Shown here: in pieces, positions 54,492-62,900 of the stretch | How positions within the stretch are numbered: position 1 is the first letter of the stretch | Layout: each line of letters opens with the position of its first letter | Assembly: GCF_000284595.1 (NCBI RefSeq) | Contig: NC_017671.1 | Span: 2,141,001 to 2,205,000, forward strand | Direction: 5' to 3' | DNA from: Stenotrophomonas maltophilia D457 | GTDB lineage: Bacteria; Pseudomonadota; Gammaproteobacteria; Xanthomonadales; Xanthomonadaceae | Length of the DNA stretch: 64,000 nucleotides | Notes under the pieces: model-generated | The model's input: only the letters and a program-made list of their open reading frames with translations | What the model was told of the DNA's origin: nothing | Databases searched by the model: none | Made by a program: the position numbers and the translations under genes

Positions 54492-57400
54492 ATGGCACGT
54501 TTCTTCATCGATCGCCCGGTGTTCGCCTGGGTGCTGGCGATCTTCATCATCCTGGCCGGCGCGCTGGCGATTCCGCGCCTGGCCGTGGAGCGCTATCCGG
54601 CGGTCGCGCCGCCCAGCGTCAGCATCTATGCCAGCTACCCGGGTGCGAGCCCGCAGACGTTGAACGATGCGGTGGTCGGCCTGATCGAGCGCGAGCTGTC
54701 CAGCGTCAAGCATCTGCTTTACTTCGAATCGTCGGTGGACACCTCCGGCGAAGCCTCGATCACCGCCACCTTCAAGTCCGGCACCAATCCGGAACTGGCG
54801 CAGGTGGACGTGCAGAACCGGATCAAGGCGATCGAGCCGCGCCTGCCGCGCAGCGTGCGGCAGAACGGCCTGTTCGTGGAGGCCGCCGATTCCGGCTTCC
54901 TGATGCTGGTCGGCCTGCGTTCGCCGGATGCCAGCGTCAGCGAGGCCGCGCTGGGCGATTTCATGGCGCGCAACATCATCGAAGAGCTGCGCCGCATCGA
55001 TGGCGTCGGTCGCGTGCAGTTGTTCGGTGCCGAGCAGGCGATGCGCGTGTGGCTGGATCCGACCCGGTTGACCGGCTACGGCCTGACCATGGGCGATGTG
55101 GCCACTGCCATCGAGCAGCAGAACCTGGAGATCTCGCCGGGGCGCATCGGTGATTCGCCGGGTGTTCCGGGCCAGCGCATCACCGTGCCGCTCAGCGCCG
55201 ACGGCCAGTTGTCCACGCCGGAACAGTTCGCGGCGATCGTACTGCGCGCCGGGGCCGACGGTTCACGGGTGGTGCTGGGTGATGTCGCCCGCGTCGAACT
55301 GGGCGCGCAGAGCTATGCCTGGGGCACCCGCGAGGACGGCCATCCGGCCACCGCCGCCGGGGTGCAGCTGCGGCCGGGCGCGAATGCGGTGCGCACGGCG
55401 TCGGCGGTCCGTGAGCGCATGGCCGAGCTGGCGCCGCTGTTGCCGCGCGGCGTGGAGGCGAGCATCCCGTTCGACACCGCGCCGTTCGTCAAGATCTCGA
55501 TCCAGAAGGTGGTGCAGACGCTGCTGGAGGCGATGCTGCTGGTGTTCGCGGTGATGTACCTGTTCCTGCAGAACTGGCGCTACACGCTGATTCCGGCGCT
55601 GGTTGCACCGATCGCGCTGCTCGGTACCTTCGCGGTGATGCTGGCACTGGGCTTCTCGATCAACGTGCTGACCATGTTCGGCATGGTGCTGGCGATCGGC
55701 ATCATCGTCGACGACGCGATCGTGGTGGTCGAGGGCGTGGAGCGGATCATGGCCGAGGAGGGCCTGCCGCCGCGCGAGGCGACCATCAAGGCGATGCGCG
55801 AGCTGACCGGCGCGGTGATCGGCATCACCCTGGTGCTGACCGCGGTGTTCATTCCGATGGCCTTGGCCAGCGGCTCGGTGGGCGCGATCTACCGCCAGTT
55901 CACCGTGGCGATGGCGGTGTCGATCCTGTTCTCGGCGCTGCTGGCACTGAGCCTGACACCGGCGCTGTGCGCGACCCTGCTGCGCCCGAACACCCACGGC
56001 CATCATGGTCGTGACGGGCTGTTCGGCGCCTTCAATCGTGGCTTCGAGGCGTTGACCGGGCGCTACCAGCGTGGCGTGGCCTCCGTGCTGCAGCGAAGCG
56101 GCCGGGTGATGGGCGTGTTCGCCGCGCTGGTGGCGGCGCTGCTGCTGGGCCTGCACTGGCTGCCGGGCGCGTTCCTGCCGGAAGAGGACCAGGGCTATTT
56201 CATGACCTCGATCCAGCTGCCGGCCGAAGCCACCGCCGAACGCACGCTGGCGGTGGTCGAAGCCTACGAACGGCACGTGGCCTCGCGCCCGGGCATCGGC
56301 TCCAACCAGTCGATCCTCGGTTACAGCTTCTCCGGTTCCGGCCCGAGCGCGGCGCTGACCTACACCATGCTGAAGGACTGGGGTGAGCGTGCTGGCGCCA
56401 CCGCGGCCGGCGAGGTGGAGGCCGCGCAGCAGGCGATGGCCACGGTTGCCGAGGGCGAGGTGATGAGCGTGATGCCGCCGGCGATCGACAGCCTGGGCCG
56501 TTCGTCCGGGTTCTCGCTGGCCCTGCAGGCGCGTACCGGGCAGAGCCAGGCCGAGCTGCGCGCGGCCCTGCAGCAGCTGCTGAAGCTGGCCGAGGCCAGT
56601 CCGCTGCTGTCGGAGGTGCATGCCGATGGCCTGCCGGCAGGTACCAGCGTGCGGCTGGACATTGATCGCGCCAAGGCCGAGGCGACGGGCGTGGGCTTCG
56701 AGCACATCAGCAGCACGTTGTCAGCGGCGATGGGCTCGCAGTACGTCAATGATTTCCCCAACAAGGGCCGGTTGCAGCAGGTGATCCTGCAGGCCGACGC
56801 GCCGCATCGCATGGAACTGGAGGACGTGCTGAAACTGTACGTGCGCAACAGCGAGGGCGGCATGGTGGCGTTGTCGGAACTGGTGACCCCGAACTGGACC
56901 GAGGCGCCGCTGCAGCTGCAGCGCTACCTCGGCTTCCCGGCGTTGAATCTGTCCGGCGCACCGGCCCCCGGCGTGTCGACCGGCCAGGCCATGGCGGAGA
57001 TGGAGCGGTTGGCCGGGAAGCTGCCGTCCGGTTTTGCCCTGCAGTGGACCAGCCAGTCGCTGCAGGAGCGTGAATCGGGGGCGCAGGCGCCGTGGCTGCT
57101 GTTGTTGTCGATGCTGGTGGTGTTCCTGGTGCTGGCGGCGCTGTACGAGAGCTGGTCGATTCCGCTGGCGGTGATGCTGGTGGTGCCACTCGGCCTGCTC
57201 GGTGCGGTCGCCGCGGTGCTGTTGCGTGGCATGCCCAACGATGTGTTCTTCAAGGTCGGCATGATCACCGTGATCGGGCTGTCGGCGAAGAACGCGATCC
57301 TCATTGTCGAGTTCGCGCGGCAGCTGCAGCAGCAGGGGCGCGGCCTGGTCGAGGCGGCATTGGAGGCAGCCAGGCTGCGCCTGCGCCCGATCGTGATGAC

Positions 57401-57641
57401 CTCGCTGGCATTCGCGCTGGGCGTGGTGCCGCTGATGCTGGCGCAGGGCGCGTCGAAGGAAACCCAGCAGGCGATTGGAACCGGTGTGTTCGGCGGCATG
57501 GTCAGTGCGACCGTGCTGGCGGTGTTCTTCGTGCCGGTCTTCTATGTAGTGGTGCAGGGCGCGCGGCAGTGGATCGCGCAGCGCCTGCGCAGGCGCCGGC
57601 CGATGCCGGGAGGAACCGTGGATGGAACGGAACATCGTTGA
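54492..57641 (+). CDS. smeZ: RND multidrug efflux transporter SmeZ
   Basis: A 1049-residue HAE1-family inner-membrane proton antiporter with 12 helices and two large periplasmic loops. The proton-relay aspartates are D407 and D408 in IGIIVDDAIVVVE, and the partner lysine lies in GLSAKNAILIVEF. It starts MARFFIDRPVFAWVLAI, as in AcrB-type pumps, with AGGAAAA upstream. SmeYZ is known for aminoglycoside efflux. No outer-membrane channel gene follows, so a channel encoded elsewhere must be used. Confidence 0.88.
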   Translation: MARFFIDRPVFAWVLAIFIILAGALAIPRLAVERYPAVAPPSVSIYASYPGASPQTLNDAVVGLIERELSSVKHLLYFESSVDTSGEASITATFKSGTNPELAQVDVQNRIKAIEPRLPRSVRQNGLFVEAADSGFLMLVGLRSPDASVSEAALGDFMARNIIEELRRIDGVGRVQLFGAEQAMRVWLDPTRLTGYGLTMGDVATAIEQQNLEISPGRIGDSPGVPGQRITVPLSADGQLSTPEQFAAIVLRAGADGSRVVLGDVARVELGAQSYAWGTREDGHPATAAGVQLRPGANAVRTASAVRERMAELAPLLPRGVEASIPFDTAPFVKISIQKVVQTLLEAMLLVFAVMYLFLQNWRYTLIPALVAPIALLGTFAVMLALGFSINVLTMFGMVLAIGIIVDDAIVVVEGVERIMAEEGLPPREATIKAMRELTGAVIGITLVLTAVFIPMALASGSVGAIYRQFTVAMAVSILFSALLALSLTPALCATLLRPNTHGHHGRDGLFGAFNRGFEALTGRYQRGVASVLQRSGRVMGVFAALVAALLLGLHWLPGAFLPEEDQGYFMTSIQLPAEATAERTLAVVEAYERHVASRPGIGSNQSILGYSFSGSGPSAALTYTMLKDWGERAGATAAGEVEAAQQAMATVAEGEVMSVMPPAIDSLGRSSGFSLALQARTGQSQAELRAALQQLLKLAEASPLLSEVHADGLPAGTSVRLDIDRAKAEATGVGFEHISSTLSAAMGSQYVNDFPNKGRLQQVILQADAPHRMELEDVLKLYVRNSEGGMVALSELVTPNWTEAPLQLQRYLGFPALNLSGAPAPGVSTGQAMAEMERLAGKLPSGFALQWTSQSLQERESGAQAPWLLLLSMLVVFLVLAALYESWSIPLAVMLVVPLGLLGAVAAVLLRGMPNDVFFKVGMITVIGLSAKNAILIVEFARQLQQQGRGLVEAALEAARLRLRPIVMTSLAFALGVVPLMLAQGASKETQQAIGTGVFGGMVSATVLAVFFVPVFYVVVQGARQWIAQRLRRRRPMPGGTVDGTEHR

Positions 57642-58014
57642 AGATCTGCATGAGCAACAGTTGATGGCGCTGGAGCAGCGCCTGTGCGCTGCGCTGCTGG
57701 AAAATGACCACGATGCGTTGAACGCGCTGGTATCGCCGGCCTTGTTCATGATGGAAGGCCACGGCGGCCGCATGCTCGATCTGCCATGGCTGGGCGATTG
57801 GCTGGCCGGCAGCGTGCAGGTGCGAAGCCTGCAGCTGCACGCGGTGGAGACGCTGCTGTGTGGCCGCCTGGCGTTGCTGTCCAGCGACGTGCGGTTGTCC
57901 GTGTGGCGGCAGGGCCGGGAGCGTGAAGTGAAGCTGCGCCTGCTGCGGGTCTGGGCCTGCAGTTCCGGCGGCAGCGGTGCGCAGCTGTTGTCGATGGCGG
58001 TACTGGCCGCGTGA
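57622..58014 (+). CDS. Small NTF2-like (DUF4440-type) protein
   Basis: A 130-residue protein, probably an NTF2/SnoaL fold (LEQRLCAALLENDHDALNALVSPALFMMEGHGGRMLDLPWL...). ATG 57622 has GGAGG about 8 nt upstream, within the end of smeZ, and the gene overlaps smeZ by 20 bp in another frame. That coupling makes it part of the pump transcript. Function unknown. Confidence 0.72.
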   Translation: MERNIVEDLHEQQLMALEQRLCAALLENDHDALNALVSPALFMMEGHGGRMLDLPWLGDWLAGSVQVRSLQLHAVETLLCGRLALLSSDVRLSVWRQGREREVKLRLLRVWACSSGGSGAQLLSMAVLAA

Positions 58015-58097
58015 GTACGGTCAGGCCGCTTTCAGGCCGCGCTCACCGGCAGGTGGTAGGGTCGAAGGTCTCTGTAGTGTCGACAAGGAGTCGAGCC

Positions 58098-58790
58098 ATG
58101 CGTGTAGTTCCCAGTCTGTTGGCAGCCTCGCTCGGGTTGGTGCTGGCCGCGTGCCAGCCGGCCCAGGCACCCGCGGCGGGCAGCAATGACGCCCCGCCTG
58201 CCACGCCGCAGCCGAGCGCCAACACGGAAGGTGGCAGCGAGACCGCCTACCAGTGTGGTGATCTGAGTGTGGGCGCGACATTCAATGGCGAGGATGCTGC
58301 CACGCTGGTGATCGGCGAGCGTAGCTTCGCCATGACCTCCGAGCGCGCGGCATCCGGCGCCAAGTACAGCGATGGCCTTGGCAACAGCTTCTGGACCAGG
58401 GGCAGCAATGATGGCCTGCTGAGCCTGAAGGGCGAACCGGATCGCGAGTGCCATGCGGTGGAAGCTACCGAAGGCGATGGCAGCGCCGGCAATGCCGCGT
58501 TCCGTGCCACCGGCAATGAACCTGGATGGCTTGCAGTCGTCGATGGCGATATGCCGGGCCTGCAGGTGGAAGTTGACTATGGCGAGCGCCGCTTCGACGT
58601 GGCCAAACCCACCCAGGGCGCTGATGGATGGAGCGGGAAGGCGTCCGACGGCACCGACGTCAAGCTCAGCTTCCAGCGCACCACCTGCCAGGATGACATG
58701 AGCGGCGAGACATTCGAGGCCAAGGCGATGCTGACTGTCGGTACCCGCCAGTACCATGGCTGCGGCAACTTCGGTGCGAAACAGCCGTAA
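58098..58790 (+). CDS. Lipoprotein with MliC lysozyme-inhibitor domain and COG3650-type domain
   Basis: A 230-residue lipoprotein (MRVVPSLLAASLGLVLAAC, lipobox LAAC). After an Ala/Pro-rich linker, residues ~52-120 form an MliC-like C-type lysozyme inhibitor domain (YQCGDLSVGATFNGEDAATL ... SDGLGNSFW). Residues ~137-225 (FRATGNEPGWLAVVDGD ... CQDDMSGETFEAKAMLTVG) match a second small-lipoprotein domain. AAGGAG lies 8 nt before ATG 58098. It probably sits in the outer membrane and protects peptidoglycan from lysozyme; that role is inferred from the first domain. Confidence 0.82.
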   Translation: MRVVPSLLAASLGLVLAACQPAQAPAAGSNDAPPATPQPSANTEGGSETAYQCGDLSVGATFNGEDAATLVIGERSFAMTSERAASGAKYSDGLGNSFWTRGSNDGLLSLKGEPDRECHAVEATEGDGSAGNAAFRATGNEPGWLAVVDGDMPGLQVEVDYGERRFDVAKPTQGADGWSGKASDGTDVKLSFQRTTCQDDMSGETFEAKAMLTVGTRQYHGCGNFGAKQP

Positions 58791-58797
58791 GTTACCT

Positions 58798-58868
58798 GTA
58801 GAGCCGAGCCCACGCGCGGCTGCAGTAGCTGTCCAGCCCACAGCAGCCGAGCGTGGGCTCGGCTCTAC
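58798..58868. repeat. SMAG repeat pair between the MliC lipoprotein gene and efpL
   Basis: GTAGAGCCGAGCCCACGCGC... (from 58798, forward) and GCAGCCGAGC...GGCTCTAC (58843-58868, reverse), in a convergent junction. Confidence 0.82.
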
Positions 58869-58896
58869 ACAACCGCTGCCACCGATGATCCGTCCG

Positions 58897-58924
58897 CTGC
58901 CTGCGGCGAACACGCCGCAGGCAG
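58897..58924 (-). terminator. Hairpin after efpL
   Basis: CTGCCTGCGGCG (58897-58908) pairs perfectly with 58913-58924 around AACA. It lies 28 bp beyond the efpL stop on the minus strand. No strong T-run is present. Confidence 0.6.
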
Positions 58925-58952
58925 GGAGCGGCAGGCGATCGGCGCAGGGTGC

Positions 58953-59519
58953 TCAGTCGGCGCGGCCAGCGAATTCGCCGGTGGCGGTGTTCACCAGCAC
59001 GCGTTCGCCGTTGACGATGTATTCCGGCACCATGATCTCGATGCCGGTGTTGAGCTTGGCCGGCTTCGGGCGCTTGGTGGCAGTGCCGCCCTTCAGTTCC
59101 GGCGGGGTCTCGATCACTTCCAGCACCACCGAGGCCGGCAGCTGGATCGCCACCGGCTGCTCGTCGATCACCTGCACGTAGATGCCGGTCAGGCCGTCGG
59201 TGATGTAGCCAGCGTCATCGCCGATCACGTCCGCGTCCAGGGTGTAGGGGGTGTAGTCCTCGTCATCGAGGAACACGAAGGCATCGCCGTCCTTGTACGA
59301 ATAGGTGGACTGGCGGCGCAGCAGTTCGACCTCGACCAGGTTGTCGTCGGCATCGAAGCTGGCGTCGAGCTTGTTGCCGCCCGGCACGCTGTACATGATG
59401 AAGCGGAAGCGGACGTTGCCGCCGCGACCCTGCGGCGAGCTGCGCTCGATGTCGCGGATCTGGTACACGCCGTTGTTGTACTCGACGACGTTGCCCTTCT
59501 TGATGTCGTTGGCTTTCAT
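58953..59519 (-). CDS. efpL: Elongation factor P-like protein
   Basis: A 188-residue EF-P paralogue (EfpL/YeiP). Domain I carries the tip loop SSPQGRGGN with R32 where EF-P has the modified lysine, which marks the EfpL subgroup that needs no lysine modification. Domains II and III follow ([44 protein letters not shown]). It should bind the ribosome E site and relieve stalling at proline-rich or similar motifs. Confidence 0.92.
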   Translation of the reverse strand: MKANDIKKGNVVEYNNGVYQIRDIERSSPQGRGGNVRFRFIMYSVPGGNKLDASFDADDNLVEVELLRRQSTYSYKDGDAFVFLDDEDYTPYTLDADVIGDDAGYITDGLTGIYVQVIDEQPVAIQLPASVVLEVIETPPELKGGTATKRPKPAKLNTGIEIMVPEYIVNGERVLVNTATGEFAGRAD

Positions 59520-59541
59520 GGTGATCTAGGTCGTTGGGGGA

Positions 59542-59560
59542 GGGCGCCGTCCCGGCGCCC
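59542..59560 (-). terminator. Short hairpin after the SDR gene
   Basis: GGGCGCCG (59542-59549) pairs with CGGCGCCC (59553-59560) around TCC, between the SDR stop and the efpL start on the minus strand. Confidence 0.5.
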
Positions 59561-59568
59561 GGGGGGAA

Positions 59569-60339
59569 TCACTTCGGAGCGAGGCGGGTAGCGCCGTCCA
59601 GGCGGATGGTCTCGCCGTTGAGGTAGGTGTTGCCGAGGATGAAGCCGACCAGGCTGGCGAAGTCTTCCGGCTTGCCCAGGCGCGACGGGAACGGGATCGA
59701 GGCGGCCAGCGACTGCTGCACGGCTTCGGGCATGCCATCGACCATCGGCGTCCAGAACACGCCAGGAGCAATCGTATTGACGCGGATGCCGAAGCGCGAC
59801 AGTTCGCGCGCCATCGGCAGCGTCATCGACACCACGCCGCCCTTGCTGGCGGCATACGCGGCCTGGCCGATCTGTCCTTCATAGGCAGCGATGCTGGCGG
59901 TGTTGATGATCACGCCGCGCTCGCCGTCTTCGCCGGCGTCGTTGTGCTGCATGCGGTTGGCCGCGGCCTTGGCGACGTTGAAGCTGCCGACCAGGTTGAC
60001 CATCACCGTGCCCTGGAAGCCGGCCAGCGGCATCGGGCCTTCCTTGCCGAGCACGCGACCGGCGCCGAGGATGCCGGCGCAGTTCATCGCCACGTTCAGG
60101 CCGCCGAGGAAATCGTGGGCCTGGTCGATGGCTGCAGCCACGGCCGCCTCATCGCTGACATTGACATTGAAATAGCGGGCCTTGTCGGCACCCAGCCCGG
60201 CAACGGCAGCTGCACCCTTGTCGTCGTTGAGGTCGAACAGAGCCACCTTGCCGCCCTGGGCGACGAGGTGCTGGGCCACGGCCAGGCCGAGGCCGGAGAC
60301 GCCGCCAGTGATCACGGCACGTACGGAAGACAGCTGCAT
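59569..60339 (-). CDS. SDR-family 3-hydroxyacyl-CoA dehydrogenase type II-like
   Basis: A 256-residue short-chain dehydrogenase. The nucleotide site is ITGGVSGLGLAVA, with a following Asp (ALFDLND) favouring NAD, then NCAG, catalytic Ser in INTASIAAYEG and YAASK. APGVFWTPMVDGMPEAVQQSL resembles the HSD10-type 3-hydroxy-2-methylacyl-CoA dehydrogenases. That fits branched-chain amino acid or fatty acid breakdown beside the leucine genes upstream. A hairpin separates it from mvaB, so it may be a separate transcript. Confidence 0.85.
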   Translation of the reverse strand: MQLSSVRAVITGGVSGLGLAVAQHLVAQGGKVALFDLNDDKGAAAVAGLGADKARYFNVNVSDEAAVAAAIDQAHDFLGGLNVAMNCAGILGAGRVLGKEGPMPLAGFQGTVMVNLVGSFNVAKAAANRMQHNDAGEDGERGVIINTASIAAYEGQIGQAAYAASKGGVVSMTLPMARELSRFGIRVNTIAPGVFWTPMVDGMPEAVQQSLAASIPFPSRLGKPEDFASLVGFILGNTYLNGETIRLDGATRLAPK

Positions 60340-60403
60340 TGCACGGTCCTGCAGGTTCGAGAACCGCCGATTCTAACGGAAGCGGCGACCGTCGCCGTTG
60401 TGC

Positions 60404-60433
60404 GCTGCGCCGCCCGAGCGGGAGCGGCGCAGC
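60404..60433 (-). terminator. Hairpin after mvaB
   Basis: GCTGCGCCGC (60404-60413) pairs perfectly with 60424-60433, 8 bp beyond the mvaB stop on the minus strand. Confidence 0.6.
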
Positions 60434-60440
60434 GGGGTGC

Positions 60441-61337
60441 TCAGCCGGCCGCTGCGAGCGCCTGGCCGGTGCGGCTGGCGGTGGCGCGGCCGAGCAGGCC
60501 GGCCAGCCAGCGGCCGGTCTCGGCCAGTGCCGGCAGGTCCACGCCGCTGTCCAGGCCCAGGCCCTGCAGCAGGTAGACCACGTCCTCGCTGGCGACGTTG
60601 CCGCTGGCCCCCTTCGCGTACGGGCAGCCACCGGCGCCCGAGACTGCACTGTCGACCACGCGCACGCCTGCTTCCAGGCAGGTGGCGATGTTGGCGATGG
60701 CCTGGCCGTAGGTGTCGTGGAAGTGCACGGCCAAGGCTTCCATCGGGATCTCGGCAGCGACCGCCTGCAGCATCGCCCGTGCCTTGCGTGGGGTGCCGAC
60801 GCCGATGGTGTCGCCCAGCGAGATTTCGTAACAGCCCATCTGGTGCAGCGCGCGCGCCACCCGCACCACGTCGGCCAGTGGCACCTCGCCCTGGTAGGGG
60901 CAGCCGAGCACGGTGGAGACGTAGCCGCGCACGCGCACGCCATCGGCGGCGGCGCGGTGCAGGATCGGCTCGAACCGGGCCAGCGATTCGTCGATGCCGG
61001 CATTGGTGTTGGTGCGGTTGAAGGCCTCGGATGCAGCGGTGAACACCGCCACTTCCTCCACGCCCACCGCGCGGGCGCGGTCGTAGCCCTGTTCGTTCGG
61101 CACCAGTACCGGGTAGTGGATGCCCGGCCGGCGCTGGATGCCGGCGTAGACCTCGGCGGCATCGGCCAGCTGCGGAATCCACTTCGGGCTGACGAAACTT
61201 GTCGCCTCGATGCTGCGCAGGCCGGTGGCCGACAAGCGGTTGATCAGTTCGATCTTGTCGGCGGTGGACACCGACTGCTTTTCGTTCTGAAGGCCGTCAC
61301 GCGGGCCGACCTCGACGATGCGGACGTAGTCGCTCAT
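60441..61337 (-). CDS. mvaB: Hydroxymethylglutaryl-CoA lyase
   Basis: A 298-residue TIM-barrel lyase that splits HMG-CoA to acetoacetate and acetyl-CoA, the last step of leucine breakdown. It begins VRIVEVGPRDGLQNE, has metal histidines in HFHDTYGQ and the active-site signature SGAGGCPYAKGASGNVASED with the catalytic Cys. Its ATG 61337 overlaps the stop of the VOC gene (ATGA). liuC is two genes upstream, so these form a leucine/isovalerate unit. Confidence 0.93.
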   Translation of the reverse strand: MSDYVRIVEVGPRDGLQNEKQSVSTADKIELINRLSATGLRSIEATSFVSPKWIPQLADAAEVYAGIQRRPGIHYPVLVPNEQGYDRARAVGVEEVAVFTAASEAFNRTNTNAGIDESLARFEPILHRAAADGVRVRGYVSTVLGCPYQGEVPLADVVRVARALHQMGCYEISLGDTIGVGTPRKARAMLQAVAAEIPMEALAVHFHDTYGQAIANIATCLEAGVRVVDSAVSGAGGCPYAKGASGNVASEDVVYLLQGLGLDSGVDLPALAETGRWLAGLLGRATASRTGQALAAAG

Positions 61338-61735
61338 GCAGCCACCTCGCCGATGGGGCGATGGCAGACCGCTTCGATGTTGTTGCCGTCCGGGTCGAGC
61401 ACGAAGGCGGCGTAGTAATCCGGGTGGTACCACGGGCGCAGGCCCGGCGCGCCGTTGTCGCGGCCACCGGCGGCGAGGGCGGCGGCGTGGAAGGCGTCCA
61501 CCTGCGCGCGGCTGGCGCAGGCGAAGGCCACGTGCACGCCGTGGCTGGCGGTGCCGCCATTGCCGAGCCAGAAGAACGGCTTGCCGTCGCTGCCGAAGCC
61601 GATGTGGTCGTGGTCGCCGGTCTGTTCGGCGCTCACTTCCATCACCACGCCGATCTGCAGCGGCGCCAGCGCCTGCAGGAAGAAGGTCTTGCTGCGCGCC
61701 AGGTCGGCGCTGGTCAAACCAAGATGATCGAGCAT
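61334..61735 (-). CDS. VOC (glyoxalase/bleomycin-resistance) superfamily protein
   Basis: A 133-residue VOC protein. The two beta-alpha-beta-beta-beta modules are visible (MLDHLGLTSADLARSKTFFLQAL ... YYAAFVLDPDGNNIEAVCH) with a metal-type His near the N-terminus and Glu in NIEAV. It lies 2 bp after the liuC stop and overlaps mvaB by 4 bp, so it is translated with leucine degradation enzymes. Its reaction is unknown; an epimerase or housekeeping detoxifier of CoA intermediates is possible. Confidence 0.8.
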   Translation of the reverse strand: MLDHLGLTSADLARSKTFFLQALAPLQIGVVMEVSAEQTGDHDHIGFGSDGKPFFWLGNGGTASHGVHVAFACASRAQVDAFHAAALAAGGRDNGAPGLRPWYHPDYYAAFVLDPDGNNIEAVCHRPIGEVAA

Positions 61736-61737
61736 GT

Positions 61738-62526
61738 TCAGGCTTCCGTGACCCAATGGGGGGCGCGCTTGTCGAGGAAGGCGCCCAGGCCTTCCTGGCC
61801 CTCGGCGGACACCCGCAGGCGCGCGATCAGGGCGGCATTATCCCGATCCAGCGCATCGCGGTCATGGCTGTCGCGGACCTGCCGGACCAGCTGCTTTGCG
61901 GTGGACGAGGCGATCGGGCCGGCCTTGTCGAGCAGGGCCAGCTGGCGCTCCAGCGCTTCGTCCAGGCGCTCGGGCTCGACCAGCTGGTGGACCAGGCCGA
62001 TGCGCAGTGCGGTATCGGCGTCGAAGTGCTCGCCGGTGGCGAACCAGCGCCGCGCCTGGCGCGGGCCGATGGCCTCGATCACGTAAGGCGAGATCACCGC
62101 CGGCAGCAGGCCAAGGCGGCTTTCGGTCAGGCCGAAGCGGGCCGAGGTGCTGGCGATGGCAATGTCGCAGCAGGCAACCAGGCCGACGCCGCCACCGAAG
62201 GCCGCGCCGTGGACCCGGGCCAGGGTCGGCTTGGGCAGCTCGTCCAGGGTGCGCATCAGCCGTGCCAGTGCCAGCGAGTCCTCGCGGTTGTCGGCCTCGC
62301 TGGCCGCCGCCATGCCGCGCATCCACTGCATGTCGGCACCGGCCGAGAAGGAGGCGCCGTGGCCGGCGACCACCACGGCCCGGACCGAATCATCGCGGCC
62401 GGCGGCTTCCAGCGCGGCGGTCAGCCGGGCGATCAGGCTGGCGTCAAAGGCGTTGTGCAGCTCCGGCCGGTTCAGCCAGAGGGTGAGGACGGCGCCACGG
62501 CGCTCGATCTGCAAAGCATCGTTCAT
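61738..62526 (-). CDS. liuC: Enoyl-CoA hydratase, probable methylglutaconyl-CoA hydratase
   Basis: A 262-residue crotonase-fold enzyme. The oxyanion-hole segments are SAGADMQWM and GAAFGGGVGLVACCDIAI, and the catalytic Glu is in ESRLGLLPAVISPYV, a form typical of methylglutaconyl-CoA hydratases. It would hydrate 3-methylglutaconyl-CoA to HMG-CoA, the substrate of the MvaB encoded downstream. A 7-bp inverted repeat lies just upstream of its ATG. The preceding liu genes are not in the window. Confidence 0.86.
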   Translation of the reverse strand: MNDALQIERRGAVLTLWLNRPELHNAFDASLIARLTAALEAAGRDDSVRAVVVAGHGASFSAGADMQWMRGMAAASEADNREDSLALARLMRTLDELPKPTLARVHGAAFGGGVGLVACCDIAIASTSARFGLTESRLGLLPAVISPYVIEAIGPRQARRWFATGEHFDADTALRIGLVHQLVEPERLDEALERQLALLDKAGPIASSTAKQLVRQVRDSHDRDALDRDNAALIARLRVSAEGQEGLGAFLDKRAPHWVTEA

Positions 62527-62542
62527 GGGATTCCAGGGTCAC

Positions 62543-62563
62543 TCCATACCTGTATGGATCATA
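62543..62563 (-). promoter_or_regulatory. Candidate liuC promoter and operator
   Basis: On the minus strand TATGAT (62563-62558) is a good -10 hexamer. It touches a perfect 7-bp inverted repeat TCCATAC-CT-GTATGGA (62543-62558). The liuC ATG begins 17 bp beyond. A -35 is not clear. A repressor or MerR-type regulator could bind here; none is encoded in the window. Confidence 0.45.
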
Positions 62564-62604
62564 GCGGGCCATTGGTCATGGGCCATGACGCGACGCGGGA
62601 ATGT

Positions 62605-62625
62605 TAGAATCGAGAACCATTTACA
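62605..62625 (+). promoter_or_regulatory. feoAB promoter with weak Fur-box-like sequence
   Basis: TAGAAT (62605-62610) is a plausible -10. It is followed directly by CGAGAACCATTTACA (62611-62625), which matches the 7-1-7 Fur palindrome at about 9 of 14 positions. Iron repression by Fur is expected for feo genes but the match here is weak. Confidence 0.4.
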
Positions 62626-62645
62626 TCCAGCAGAGAACACGCTAG

Positions 62646-62900
62646 ATGACGCTGTCCGAACTGCCGCTGCACACCTCGGCCGTGGTCGAGTCCGTGCAGG
62701 ACCTGCATGCCAACGATGCCATTGCCCGGCGCCTGCGCGAGCTGGGTTTCGTGAACGGCGAGGAAGTGCGCCTGGTGGCCAAGGGCCCGGTGGGCGGCGA
62801 GCCGCTGCTGGTGCAGGTCGGGTTCACCCGGTTCGCGCTGCGGATCAGTGAAGCCAAGCGGGTCGTGGTCGACGCCGCCAGCCAGGAACGACGTGCATGA
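62646..62900 (+). CDS. feoA: FeoA ferrous iron transport protein
   Basis: An 84-residue SH3-like protein (MTLSELPLHTSAVVESVQDLHANDAIARRLRELGFVNGEEV...). It is the small cytoplasmic partner of the FeoB iron channel. Its stop overlaps the feoB start (ATGA). Confidence 0.92.
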   Translation: MTLSELPLHTSAVVESVQDLHANDAIARRLRELGFVNGEEVRLVAKGPVGGEPLLVQVGFTRFALRISEAKRVVVDAASQERRA

